The notes under the pieces were generated by a model, which was not told the DNA's origin, made no database searches, and saw only the letters and a list, made by a program, of their open reading frames with translations. From Gemmatimonadota bacterium (GTDB lineage Bacteria; Gemmatimonadota; Gemmatimonadetes; Longimicrobiales; Gaopeijiaceae), in NCBI GenBank assembly GCA_022826565.1, contig JAJDUP010000001.1:1-35158 (forward strand): a DNA stretch of 35,158 bases, given 5' to 3'. Shown here piece after piece: positions 23,933 to 32,854 of the stretch. The translations under genes were made by a program, and so were the position numbers. Positions within the stretch are counted from its first letter, which is position 1. Each line of letters starts with the position of its first letter.

Positions 23933-25042
23933 TCAGACCTGCGGCGGCGGCTCCGTCGAAGCGTCGAGAATCGCATCGATGCGATTCTGCACCGACGGGT
24001 GCATCACGCCTTTCTGCTTCGCGGACGCACGCTTGAGCACAGCCATCTTCTCCAGCGCCGACGCGAGCGGTTCCCCCTGTCCATCGAGCAGGTGGACCGC
24101 CAGACGGTCCGTGGCGTACTCGACCCGGCGCATCATCAGGCCCAGGACGACAAAGTACAGCGTGTTGAAGATCGTGATCGCCGTGATGCCAAGCGCGGGC
24201 CGATCCGCCGCGAAGAGGGGGACGATGACGAGTTGAGAACAGACGGTAATCGCGGCGGCCCACGCGATTCCGGAGAGCAGTAGTCTCCCGTGGTCCCCTC
24301 GGACGATGTGGGCGATCTCGTGCGCGAGCACGGCCCGCACCTCGGGGAGCGACATCTCCTTCAGCAGCCCCTCGCCGACCAGCAGCCACGGCGTGCGGAG
24401 CCCCCACAGGACGAAGGCGTTCACGAGGCTCCCCTCATGAACCCGCACCGGAATCGGTCGCTTGCCGTGGCTGGCCATGACCTCGTCCACCCACGACTGA
24501 AAATGACCCGCCACGGGCGACTCGGCCAAGCGCGGCGACCGGAGGAATGTCAGCCATGGCACCGCAAGCGAATTCGCCACCCAGAACACGGTGTAGAAAA
24601 GAAACGTGAACACCCATGCAAACACCGCGCTGTGGTCCTCCATCGCTCCGAACACGGGCATCGCCACGCCGAACAGGACGGCGAAGGCAACGACCAGAAG
24701 CAGAAACCACCGTACCCCCAATCGCTTGGAGGGCAGTTCGAGAGGGCGGCGGAGCACCCACAGCGCCAGTACCATGGCCAGCCCGATGCCGCCCACGACC
24801 AGGATCGCGAGCGAGGCCCCCATCAGCGCACCGGCAACGAAGGAGGGAAGATGCGAGAGGTCGGGATCGATTTCGTTGAGAGTCACCAAACCGGCGCCCA
24901 CAGGCCCGTAGACCGCACCGTAGGCCGCCAGGAGGACACAAAGCTCGGTCAGTCCCCGTGCTTGCCGGTCTGGACGCAGGGTGCGTACCAGCACCAGCGC
25001 GACGACCCCGATGACCGTGACGACGACAAGAGCGAATGCCAC
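23933..25042 (-). CDS. M48 family membrane metalloprotease
   Basis: The 369-residue protein has the zinc motif HEIAH (H241, E242, H245) in VRAVLAHEIAHIVRGDHGRL. The third ligand is E308 in RRVEYATDRLAV, with D312 completing the ExxxD pattern of HtpX/Ste24-type peptidases. Several membrane segments precede the active site (about 2-22, 32-52, 66-97, 112-133 and 139-162), and two more flank the space between the zinc motifs. The C-terminal MHPSVQNRIDAI is the usual family ending. HtpX-type enzymes degrade or process membrane proteins under envelope stress. It starts 5 bp after the upstream lipoprotein gene stop, so the two form an operon. Confidence 0.9.
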   Translation of the reverse strand: MAFALVVVTVIGVVALVLVRTLRPDRQARGLTELCVLLAAYGAVYGPVGAGLVTLNEIDPDLSHLPSFVAGALMGASLAILVVGGIGLAMVLALWVLRRPLELPSKRLGVRWFLLLVVAFAVLFGVAMPVFGAMEDHSAVFAWVFTFLFYTVFWVANSLAVPWLTFLRSPRLAESPVAGHFQSWVDEVMASHGKRPIPVRVHEGSLVNAFVLWGLRTPWLLVGEGLLKEMSLPEVRAVLAHEIAHIVRGDHGRLLLSGIAWAAAITVCSQLVIVPLFAADRPALGITAITIFNTLYFVVLGLMMRRVEYATDRLAVHLLDGQGEPLASALEKMAVLKRASAKQKGVMHPSVQNRIDAILDASTEPPPQV

Positions 25043-25047
25043 GGGAG

Positions 25048-25875
25048 TTATGCGCTATCCTCTTCGAACCGGAGCCGTGCACAGAGCTGCAAATGCAGCC
25101 AGGGATTGGGACCACCTTCCTCCTCAAGCAGCAAAGCGCCCGCATTGCACCACACCGCCACATTCGGACACCACTCCTCCGCAGGAGGTGGCTCAGGCGG
25201 TGTCTCTCCCGGTCGTACTCTTCCGCCATAATGTGGTTGGTAGCAGGGCGGAGGTTGGTCGCTGGCCGCGAACACCTTGCGGACGTAGTCCATCCCATCC
25301 ACCCGTGCGACATGGGTTAGGGCACGGACGGCCACGGGATCGGTCCGGTCGTCAAACGATTCGTACCACCGAATGAAGACATCCACCGCTCTGGCATAGG
25401 GGATGCCGGGGTTGCCCGGCTCGGGCGTCGTGTCGGCAGCCACGGAAAGGACCAATACCGCCCGATCCCTATAGGCCTCGTTGCCGCCGCGCAGGAGTTG
25501 AAGGAGCTGGTCCGCAAACGCGTCCAATTCCTCCTGCGGGCGTGGTTCGATTGCCTGCCGCAGCAGCGCGTAGGCGGCGTCCTCCGGGTTGTAGTTGAAG
25601 GGATGATGGTATCGCGTCGTCAGAGCGAGCAGCGCCGTTTCAGGGGTTGGTGGCTGCCAATCGGCACCATCCCAAATCATACCCCGGCGGATGGGAGGCA
25701 GCGGTATCGGCTCCGTCCCGTAGATGTGTCTTACCGAGGCGTGAGGTTGGAAGCAGACCACCTCAAGCGTGTCGCATGCGTTCGGGGCGGGGACAACCCG
25801 TGGAGGGGTCGTCTTGCCGCAGGCGGCGGCGCTGGGCAGGAGGAGGAAGGCAACGTAGCGACGAGTGATTTGCAC
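25048..25875 (-). CDS. Predicted lipoprotein, unknown function
   Basis: The 275-residue protein begins at a GTG with AGGAGG 8 bp upstream. It opens MQITRRYVAFLLLPSAAACG, a lipoprotein signal with the acylated cysteine at residue 19. The mature part is helical and charged (EDAAYALLRQAIEPRPQEEL, DAFADQLLQLLRGGNEAYRD) with a proline-rich segment (PGETPPEPPPAEEW) and five later cysteines that could pair. No family is recognised. It is directly upstream of, and co-transcribed with, the M48 protease, so a shared envelope role is likely. That is inference from spacing. The 293 bp between it and the ankyrin gene hold no feature that I can name. Confidence 0.75.
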   Translation of the reverse strand: MQITRRYVAFLLLPSAAACGKTTPPRVVPAPNACDTLEVVCFQPHASVRHIYGTEPIPLPPIRRGMIWDGADWQPPTPETALLALTTRYHHPFNYNPEDAAYALLRQAIEPRPQEELDAFADQLLQLLRGGNEAYRDRAVLVLSVAADTTPEPGNPGIPYARAVDVFIRWYESFDDRTDPVAVRALTHVARVDGMDYVRKVFAASDQPPPCYQPHYGGRVRPGETPPEPPPAEEWCPNVAVWCNAGALLLEEEGGPNPWLHLQLCARLRFEEDSA

Positions 25876-26168
25876 CGGAATGTCCTCCTTCTCACCGAGA
25901 TACTCGGGTCATGGCTCCCGGAGAGAATCTAGCAGGCCGGCCAGTAGAGTCGGGCGATTTCGCGCCGGACCGATGGGTCGACAGCGTCTGGGCGGTTGCC
26001 CGCTGGGGGAGAGCCACCCATACGTCGATTAGGCCACTTCACGGACCAGCGACCTCCGGGCTCGCAGCCTTCAACACATTCCCCGGCCACCTGCCAAGGC
26101 GTCGGAAAGATTCCACCCCGGATGCTTGAGTCCCAGGTACAACCACTCACGGACCGTAAGAACCGCTG

Positions 26169-29100
26169 CTAACGCCGGCTGGACGCTGGTGGTAGGCTTC
26201 GGGACGGACCGACGACCGGCAGACCACGTAGTGACTTATTCCTCTTTATCAGAGTCAAGGCGGTCATGCCGCCGTCGTCGGACGCGGACGGATCCGCGCC
26301 GAGTTCGAGCAACAACGGCACGACAAGGGGATTGTTCCGCGCGGCCATGTGAAGAGGCGTGGTGCCGCTGCCGGTTCTTGCGCCGATGTCGGCGCCTGCG
26401 GCGAGCAGGATACGGATGACCGACGGGTTTTCGGTCTGCGCCGCGGCCAGATGCAGCGGTGTCCAGCCGTCGGGTTCGGTTCTTGCGTTTGGATCCGCAC
26501 CTGCCGCCAACAGGACCGTCAGGACGGTCGGTTCCGGATTGGAGCTTGCTGCGAGGTGCAGGGGCGTCGAAGGCCCCCAACCCGTGCTGGCTTGGATGCC
26601 GGAACCCACAACATGCACGTCGGCACCCGCGCCCAGCAGGAGTTGGGTCACTGCCGGGTCGGGGTTGCTCCTGGCCGCCTCGTGCAATGGCGTCGATCCA
26701 CCACCGTGCACGGCGTGTACGTCGGCACCCGCTCGCAACAGAAACGACACGACCTCCGCGGAGCCGCCCCTGGCCGCGCGGTGGAGGACCGTCTCTCCTT
26801 GCCAGCCAAGTGCGGATGCATCCGCGCCCCCGTCGATCAAGGCGGCAATCACCTCCGGGTTGCCGTTCGACTGCGCTGCTTCGAGCAGCGGGGTCGCCTC
26901 CCAGCCGTAGTCGACACTGAATCCCGTCGCCCAGACATCCGGTTCCGCTCCGACCGACAGGAGAGCGCGGATTACCTCCGTGTTCTCGTTGGTCCGGGCC
27001 GCGGCGTGCAGTGGAGAGAAATCGCGGTCGTCCCGGGCATCCACATCGGCACCAGCCTCGACAAGGACGGGGATGACACTGGGGTCGCGCGTCCATGCGG
27101 AAGCTGAATGAAGGGGCGTGAGACCGCCTCCCCAATAGCCCAACGGCCACCGCTCCCGGACCGCGTGCACATCGGCTCCCATGTCGATGCAACCCTTGAC
27201 GACTTCAGCGTCGGCGGACATGAAGAACGACGGCGTGTTCCAGTGGCCGCAGGCAGCGGGATCTGCGGGCGTCCCATCAAGGTCCAATGCGCCGCGATCC
27301 GCGCCCAGCATCAGCAATGCGTTGGCCGCGTCGGGATTCTCGGTCGCCGCGTGGAGCGGAGTCCGGCCAAGGGCGTCGCGGGCATCCACCTCGGCGCCGT
27401 TCTCGACCAACCAGGAGATGACAGCGCGTGATCCCGAGGCGGCGGCAGCATGAAGCGGTGTGGCACCCGCGCTGTCCACGCCGTTGATATCCGCTCCGGC
27501 TTCCAACAGGGCGGCGGCGATACCGATTTCGTCGCCGCGCCCGCCGGTGGCCGAGTGAAGCGGCATCCTCCCACCAGCAGCTGGGGCATTCGCATCCGCC
27601 CCGGCGGCGAGTAGCGCGCGGATCGCGGGAAGAGGAGACAGGCCGCGATACCGCCGCGTAACCAGACGATGCAAAGGCGTCCGACCGAACTCGTCCATGG
27701 CGCTGGGGTCGGCTCCCATTTCCAAGCACCTTCGCACGCTCTCGACGGGGGACCGCTCCAACACATTCGATTCGTGCCAGTCGCACGCGGGGTCTCCAGC
27801 GCGCCAGCCGGTATCGTCCAACGCATCGGGGTTGGCACCCAGCGCGACGAGCTGCTCCGCCACCAGAACGTTGCCTTCTGCCCAAGACGTGTGAAGGGGA
27901 GTCCGGCCCTGAGCGTTCCGCGCATCCAGATCGGCACCCGCGCGGATCAGGATGCGGACAAGGGCGGTGTCGACACGGGGCAGCACCCCCAGCGCGTCGT
28001 AGCGCCGCCGGGGGAGCTGAACCGCGGCATGCAGCGGGGTGTCGCCACTTGCGTTCTTCGCACGGACATCGGCCCCCCGGGCAAGCAATGCCTCGACGGT
28101 TGCCGGTGTCCCCGCCGCAGCAGCAACGTGCAGCGGAGTGTTCCCCGAGCGGTCCGGTACGTTCACGTCGATCCCGCGCTTGAGGAGAGCGACGATGGTG
28201 GCCGAACCCGTTTGGCGGGCCGCCGCGTGAAGCGGCGTTTCACCCTCGCGGGTTGGCAGCTTCACGTCCGCCCCGGCTTCGAGCAGGACACTGGCGAAGG
28301 ATGGATCTTCGTGATGGACCGCCAGAGACATAGGCGTCCATCCCATGTTGTCCTGAATGTTGGGATCGGCTCCTGCCGCAAGCAATCTGACGAGGAATCC
28401 CCGTTGTTCCGTGGGGTCGACGTTCGTCCACTCGGCCACGGCAAGGTGGAGCGGGGTGCGTCCAATCCCGTTGCGGGCGGTTAGGTCCGCTTCCGCCTCC
28501 AACAAGGCTTCCGCGACCGCCAAGCTCGGCCTCGACCAGTGGAGTGCCCGGTGCAGCGGCGTGGCCCCGTCGGTCCCTTGCGCGTTCAGCATCGCACCCT
28601 CGCCCAGCAGGAATGCGACCATCGCCGGGTCTCCCGCACCGGCCGCCTCGTGCAGAGGGCTGTTCCCCTGCCGGTCCCGTGCGTCGGCGTCGGCGCCCGC
28701 ATCCAACAGGGACCGTGCCACGGCAAGGTTTCCGGCTCGTGCCGCGAAGTGGAGGGGCGTATCCCCGTCGTCGTTGGAGATCCTGGGATCGGAGCCCGAC
28801 TCGATCAGCCGGGCCACTGCCTCAAGGTCCGGCGGACGTTCGGGCCGCCGCGCACCAGGCACGTAGGCGGCATCCCGGTCGTGCGGCATCCCCAGGATGG
28901 CATGGTGCAGCGGCGTGCTGCCGTTCTCGTCGCGAGCCAGCGGGTCGGCACCTGCCTCGATGCAGCGGACGATGTCGGGGGCGAGCGCCACGCGGCCGAA
29001 CATCCACCTGTTCCAGTGATCGCAATGGGTGGGGTCGGCCACGCGGCCGAACTTGTCACGGGCGGTAGGATCGGCCCCCAGCCGCAGGAGTTCGCGCGCG

Positions 29101-29531
29101 ACCAGCGGGTTCGAGTTGCCCCATGCGCGATGCAGCGGGGTTGCTCCGTCCCTGTCCCGTGCGTTGAGATCGGCTCCGGACTCGGCCAGCGCGCCGACCA
29201 CCGTCGGATCCGTCGCGTACAGCGATGCGCGGTGCAATACGGTCGCGCCGAAGTTGACGCGGGCGTTCGGGTCGGCCCCCAGCCGAAGGCAATCCCCTAC
29301 CCGGATCACCGAGGCCGATTGGAAGAACTCCCAGTTGCCCCAGTCGTCGCAGCCTTGGGCGACGGCGGACGAGAAAGGCACGAACGCGAGAACGGCAAGA
29401 GTGCGGACACACACGATCACGCGCCGCCAGACCGGAAAACCGACGGAAGTGGCCGAAGCCACGTGCTGGCTGACTTGGAGTGCCGTCTTCGCTACGCCGG
29501 AGGCGTCTAGCGCTCGGACTTGATCACGCAT
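26169..29531 (-). CDS. Large secreted ankyrin-repeat protein with Cys-capped modules
   Basis: About 1,120 residues from the ATG at 29531. A GTG at 29420 would place a clean signal peptide (VIVCVRTLAVLAFVPFSS..AVAQ) at the very N-terminus and may be the true start. Some thirty ankyrin units follow with consensus G-x-TPLHxAA...LLxAGADVxAR. Four times the run is interrupted by a special unit, Cys-(D/G)-x-W-N...Val-x-x-Cys-(L/I)-x-x-GAD, with 18-19 residues between the cysteines. The first pair lies at about C61 and C81 of the 29531 start. This divides the protein into four blocks. Ankyrin proteins bind other proteins; exported ones in symbionts can act on host cells, which is inference here. No transmembrane anchor is seen. 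Confidence 0.88.
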   Translation of the reverse strand: MRDQVRALDASGVAKTALQVSQHVASATSVGFPVWRRVIVCVRTLAVLAFVPFSSAVAQGCDDWGNWEFFQSASVIRVGDCLRLGADPNARVNFGATVLHRASLYATDPTVVGALAESGADLNARDRDGATPLHRAWGNSNPLVARELLRLGADPTARDKFGRVADPTHCDHWNRWMFGRVALAPDIVRCIEAGADPLARDENGSTPLHHAILGMPHDRDAAYVPGARRPERPPDLEAVARLIESGSDPRISNDDGDTPLHFAARAGNLAVARSLLDAGADADARDRQGNSPLHEAAGAGDPAMVAFLLGEGAMLNAQGTDGATPLHRALHWSRPSLAVAEALLEAEADLTARNGIGRTPLHLAVAEWTNVDPTEQRGFLVRLLAAGADPNIQDNMGWTPMSLAVHHEDPSFASVLLEAGADVKLPTREGETPLHAAARQTGSATIVALLKRGIDVNVPDRSGNTPLHVAAAAGTPATVEALLARGADVRAKNASGDTPLHAAVQLPRRRYDALGVLPRVDTALVRILIRAGADLDARNAQGRTPLHTSWAEGNVLVAEQLVALGANPDALDDTGWRAGDPACDWHESNVLERSPVESVRRCLEMGADPSAMDEFGRTPLHRLVTRRYRGLSPLPAIRALLAAGADANAPAAGGRMPLHSATGGRGDEIGIAAALLEAGADINGVDSAGATPLHAAAASGSRAVISWLVENGAEVDARDALGRTPLHAATENPDAANALLMLGADRGALDLDGTPADPAACGHWNTPSFFMSADAEVVKGCIDMGADVHAVRERWPLGYWGGGLTPLHSASAWTRDPSVIPVLVEAGADVDARDDRDFSPLHAAARTNENTEVIRALLSVGAEPDVWATGFSVDYGWEATPLLEAAQSNGNPEVIAALIDGGADASALGWQGETVLHRAARGGSAEVVSFLLRAGADVHAVHGGGSTPLHEAARSNPDPAVTQLLLGAGADVHVVGSGIQASTGWGPSTPLHLAASSNPEPTVLTVLLAAGADPNARTEPDGWTPLHLAAAQTENPSVIRILLAAGADIGARTGSGTTPLHMAARNNPLVVPLLLELGADPSASDDGGMTALTLIKRNKSLRGLPVVGPSRSLPPASSRR

Positions 29532-29811
29532 TGGGGGGACAGGCTGCGGGACAGAGTCAACAAGTACATGCCCCCAAGGTGTGTGGGTGCACCGCTTAGC
29601 GACAAGTGCCCAGAACCCAAGGCAACCGCTGTTAGTTCGGGAGGCAGGGGCGCGCCAAGCTCCGCCCGCTGCATCTGGAAGCGGAGCGGAGCGAAAGACC
29701 GGGGGTTCAAGGGGGAGTACCCCTCGCCAGGCGTCCGTGTTCAACACGGAGTCGGCTGGCTTGTCTCCCATAGTCATGCAGATTCCCGCGTGATTTGCAT
29801 GACCGGGTCAC
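29532..29811. other. Gene-free leader of the ankyrin gene with hairpins
   Basis: No complete gene is supported in this 280-bp stretch. Two hairpins stand out, AGGGG-gagta-CCCCT at 29710-29724 and TCCGTGT-tca-ACACGGA at 29734-29750. The area also has a purine-rich GCGGAGCGGAGCGAAAGACC block (29681-29700). It separates the ankyrin gene from the truncated lipoprotein and is a likely breakpoint. Confidence 0.4.
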
Positions 29812-29937
29812 GGGGAGGGTCTGGTCCGGGATCGCACCGACCGCTGTGGGCGCGCGGTTCGCGGGCGGTGCCGTCGTGTCGCCGCATCCGGTGACCAACA
29901 CGGCGGCGAGCACAACGGCCGAGCATCGGGTCCGCAA
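29812..29937 (-). pseudogene. Truncated paralogue of the Ig-repeat lipoproteins
   Basis: From a TTG at 29937 the frame reads a lipoprotein signal, RTRCSAVVLAAVLVTGCGD, then TTAPPANRAPTAVGAIPDQT and LPV. NRAPxxVGxIPxQTL is the exact entry of each cadherin-like/Ig repeat in the 794-residue protein upstream. After LPV the homology stops abruptly and about 34 unrelated codons follow to a stop at 29707. Only the signal and the first strand remain of what was probably a several-hundred-residue protein. The break falls near 29810, beside hairpin-rich DNA. Confidence 0.65.
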
Positions 29938-30005
29938 GCAGCGCGGGACGAGAGTCCCTGTCCGGTCACCACGGTGCGGACGGTCTCTCCCCATACCGAT
30001 TGATC

Positions 30006-30296
30006 CTACGTCGTCTCGCAGGCGAATTCGGCGCGCCAAGAGGCCGCGCCGGGATTCCTGCCCGCCTCGCAGAGGCCGAGCGCATCGCCGCTCAGGCCCA
30101 GCTGCGCGCAGGCAACGGCAAGCGCTTCGTCGCGCGCCCCCTGTTCGGTGGAGCCCGATCCGGAGCCGGATGCGGTCCGGCTGTCCATGGCGAGGGTCAC
30201 GTCGCATTGCCAACCGGACACGCCAGTCAGTTCGCCGCACGCGGCGGAGAAAAGCAGGAGACCGAGCAACGCACTCCGTAAACGAATGTGTTCCAT
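30006..30296 (-). CDS. Small cysteine-rich lipoprotein
   Basis: A 96-residue protein with AAGGAA 9 bp before its ATG. It opens MEHIRLRSALLGLLLFSAACG, a lipoprotein signal with the acylated cysteine at residue 20. The mature chain has four further cysteines (GWQCDV, AVACAQL, LGLCEAG, FACET) that could form two disulfides, and a glycine/serine linker (ASGSGSGSTEQ). No family is recognised. It lies 58 bp downstream of the 794-residue lipoprotein gene on the same strand and is likely in its operon. Confidence 0.7.
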   Translation of the reverse strand: MEHIRLRSALLGLLLFSAACGELTGVSGWQCDVTLAMDSRTASGSGSGSTEQGARDEALAVACAQLGLSGDALGLCEAGRNPGAASWRAEFACETT

Positions 30297-30354
30297 GGAT
30301 CTATTCCTTCCCTGACACGGATCGTCGGTGCAGTGAAGGGCTGCCGTGGTCAGC

Positions 30355-32739
30355 CTACCGGTTGCCAGATTTACCCGATGCGCTGATCGTCGCCCCTATC
30401 ACAGCGCCGAGGGCCAACTTCCTCGCATCTCGGCCAGGGACACTGTCGGCCTCGATTCGCAGCACGGCGTCCTGAAGGAGCAAGGAGATGCCGCTAGCGC
30501 TGCTGTCGGTCGTCTGGCTGCTCGATGACAGGACCGTGATTCTCACAGACCCCGAGCAGTTGTTGCTGGTGTCCGACTCGCCGGCGACAGCGTCAACGCA
30601 GAAGCCGAGATAGCCGGACCCGCTGCCGGTCAGTGTAATCGTGTAGGTGATGTTCAGTGCTTCGGAGGCAGCCAGAGATCGTATGTCGTCAGCAGTTCCG
30701 ATCTCCCGGTCGTTGGTCGAAATCGTCGAGTCGTTCGAAAGGAACGTGCGAATCTTGGTGGCGGCCGCCCTGGCGCTTCCGGTGTTGCTGAGTGTGAACT
30801 TGACCTCGAAAGGGGTTCCGCTGGTTACAACTACGGTTCTTGGTGTAACCGGCCCGAACTCCAGATCCGCCCCGCCCGACCCCCCGACCGTCACCCTCAC
30901 GCCGCGTGAACAGTTGTTCCCCGTGTTCGACTCGCCGGACACGGCGTCGACGCAGATTCCAACGTAGAAGGTCCCCGACGCTTGATTGCCCAAGGTTACC
31001 GCAATTGCCAACCGGAAGCTCTCACCTGCGGCCAGAGCGCGTAACCGCTCAGTGCCGAACCGACGATCCGAGGTGGAGATAGTGGCATCCGGGGACTCAA
31101 GAATACGGATGTTCGTCGCGCTAGACCCGGCGCTACCGCTGTTGCGAATCGTGAACGTCATCCGGATCGTATCCCCCGGCGACGCGTTGATCGAAGTCGG
31201 CGTGACGCTCGGCACCTCCAGGTCCGGCGCGCCCGACGACCGCACCGTCACGCTCGCCGTCTGCGTGGCGGTCAGCCCACCCGGGTCCCGGGCCGTGATC
31301 GTAATCGTCGCGCTCCCTGTCGCGACCGCCGTGATCGTGACGGACGAACCCGACACCGAGGCCCGGACCACGCTCGAACGCGATGACGTCGCGGCGTAGG
31401 TCAAGGCGTCCCCGTCCGGGTCGCTGAAGTACTGGGACGCGCTAACGGTGGCCCTCCCGCCGGGGGCCAGCGTGCGGGCAGGGATACTCCCAACCGCGCG
31501 CGGCGCACGGTTTGATTGGCTGACCGTAACCCTCGCCGTTTGAGTCGCACTCAGTCCACCCGGATCCCGGGCCGTAACCGTGATCGTCGCGCTTCCGGTC
31601 GCAACCGCAGTAATCGTGACCGTCGAGCCCGACACCGAAGCCCTGGCCACACCCGAATTCGATGAGGTCGCGCTGTATCTCAGGACGTCTCCATCGGGAT
31701 CGCTGAAGTACCGGGACGCATTGACGGTGCCTGACCCGCCGGGAGCCAGCGTTTGCACGGGAATGGACCCCACCCGGCGCGGTGCCCGGTTGGGCTGCGG
31801 CACCGTCACGCTCACCTGCTGGGTCGCCGTCGCCCGCTCGTCGTCCCTCGCCGTGATGGTGACGGTCGCCGTGCCCGGTCCCTGCGCCGTGATGGTGACC
31901 ACGCTGCCCGACACGCTCGTGCGGGCAACCGCGGGGATCGAGGAGGCGGCCGTGTAGGTCAGCGCGTCGCCGTCGGGGTCGTCGAACGAAGCGGCCACGT
32001 CGAGGGCGGCCGACTGGCCCACCTCGATGGTTTGCGGCTGAAGCGCGCCCACGGGCACGGGCGGCCGGTTGGGCACCGTGAACCGGAAGGACTGGGTGGC
32101 CGAGAGCCCTCCCGGGTCGCTCGCCGTGATGGTGATGGTGGCGCTGCCCTTGGCCTCCGCCGTGACCGTGATCGTCGAACCCGCGACCGTGACGCTCGCC
32201 ACCGCGCCGTCCGACGCGCTGGCCGCGTAGGTCAGCGCCTGTCCGTCCGGATCCGAGAAGTACTGGCCCGCGTCGACCGTCGCGGTGGCGCCGACGCGGA
32301 CGGTGACGTCCGGCGGCGTGCCGCGCGGCTGCGGCGCCCGGTTCGGGACCATGACCGCGAAGCTCACCTGGCCCTGGAGCCCGTCGGGGTCGCTGGCCGT
32401 CACCGTGACCGTCGTGTTGCCGGGCGCGACCCCGGCGACGGTGATCGAGGGGCCGGAAATCGAGGCCGTGGCCACGGCCGGGTTCGAAGACGTGGCCGTG
32501 TAGCTCAGCATGTCGCCGTTCGCGTCGTTGAAGCAGGCGGAGACGCTCGATGTCTCGCCGACATTGACCGTCACCTGCGGGAGCGGGCCGCAGGCGGTCG
32601 GCGCGACCGGACTCTCGCAGGCGGCCGCCCACAGTGCGATCAGGAGAACCGGAACAGTGCGCGGAAGGCGGCGAGCACCTGCCACGCGGTGTGTTGGGGC
32701 CGGCAGGGCATCGGTCGGGTACGTGGATCGGTCGGTCAT
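30355..32739 (-). CDS. Surface lipoprotein: five Ig-like repeats plus two CARDB domains
   Basis: A 794-residue lipoprotein. The signal is LPRTVPVLLIALWAAAC with the acylated cysteine at C41. A first Ig-like domain (about 51-131) has a C50/C69 pair. Four further cadherin/Big-type repeats (about 132-223, 224-313, 317-407 and 410-499) each carry PNRAP...VG.IP, then SDPDGDALTYTA, then TVTITA...DPGGLSATQ. Two CARDB-type domains follow (about 505-618 and 622-736), each with an ending CVDAVSGESNTGNNCS or CVDAVAGESDTSNNCS, so each has a cysteine pair. Repeats 4 and 5 are nearly identical. It probably acts as a cell-surface adhesin or scaffold. It is a paralogue of the protein at 32855. Confidence 0.88.
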   Translation of the reverse strand: MTDRSTYPTDALPAPTHRVAGARRLPRTVPVLLIALWAAACESPVAPTACGPLPQVTVNVGETSSVSACFNDANGDMLSYTATSSNPAVATASISGPSITVAGVAPGNTTVTVTASDPDGLQGQVSFAVMVPNRAPQPRGTPPDVTVRVGATATVDAGQYFSDPDGQALTYAASASDGAVASVTVAGSTITVTAEAKGSATITITASDPGGLSATQSFRFTVPNRPPVPVGALQPQTIEVGQSAALDVAASFDDPDGDALTYTAASSIPAVARTSVSGSVVTITAQGPGTATVTITARDDERATATQQVSVTVPQPNRAPRRVGSIPVQTLAPGGSGTVNASRYFSDPDGDVLRYSATSSNSGVARASVSGSTVTITAVATGSATITVTARDPGGLSATQTARVTVSQSNRAPRAVGSIPARTLAPGGRATVSASQYFSDPDGDALTYAATSSRSSVVRASVSGSSVTITAVATGSATITITARDPGGLTATQTASVTVRSSGAPDLEVPSVTPTSINASPGDTIRMTFTIRNSGSAGSSATNIRILESPDATISTSDRRFGTERLRALAAGESFRLAIAVTLGNQASGTFYVGICVDAVSGESNTGNNCSRGVRVTVGGSGGADLEFGPVTPRTVVVTSGTPFEVKFTLSNTGSARAAATKIRTFLSNDSTISTNDREIGTADDIRSLAASEALNITYTITLTGSGSGYLGFCVDAVAGESDTSNNCSGSVRITVLSSSSQTTDSSASGISLLLQDAVLRIEADSVPGRDARKLALGAVIGATISASGKSGNR

Positions 32740-32854
32740 GGGTCGGTCGGTCCTCTTGCTGGACGTGACAGGTAGGGCATCGGTTGGGCAGGCTCGCGGT
32801 GCGGCGAGGGACGCGGTGCGGTCGCGGACGGAACTGGGATGCGGGCTCGAACGT

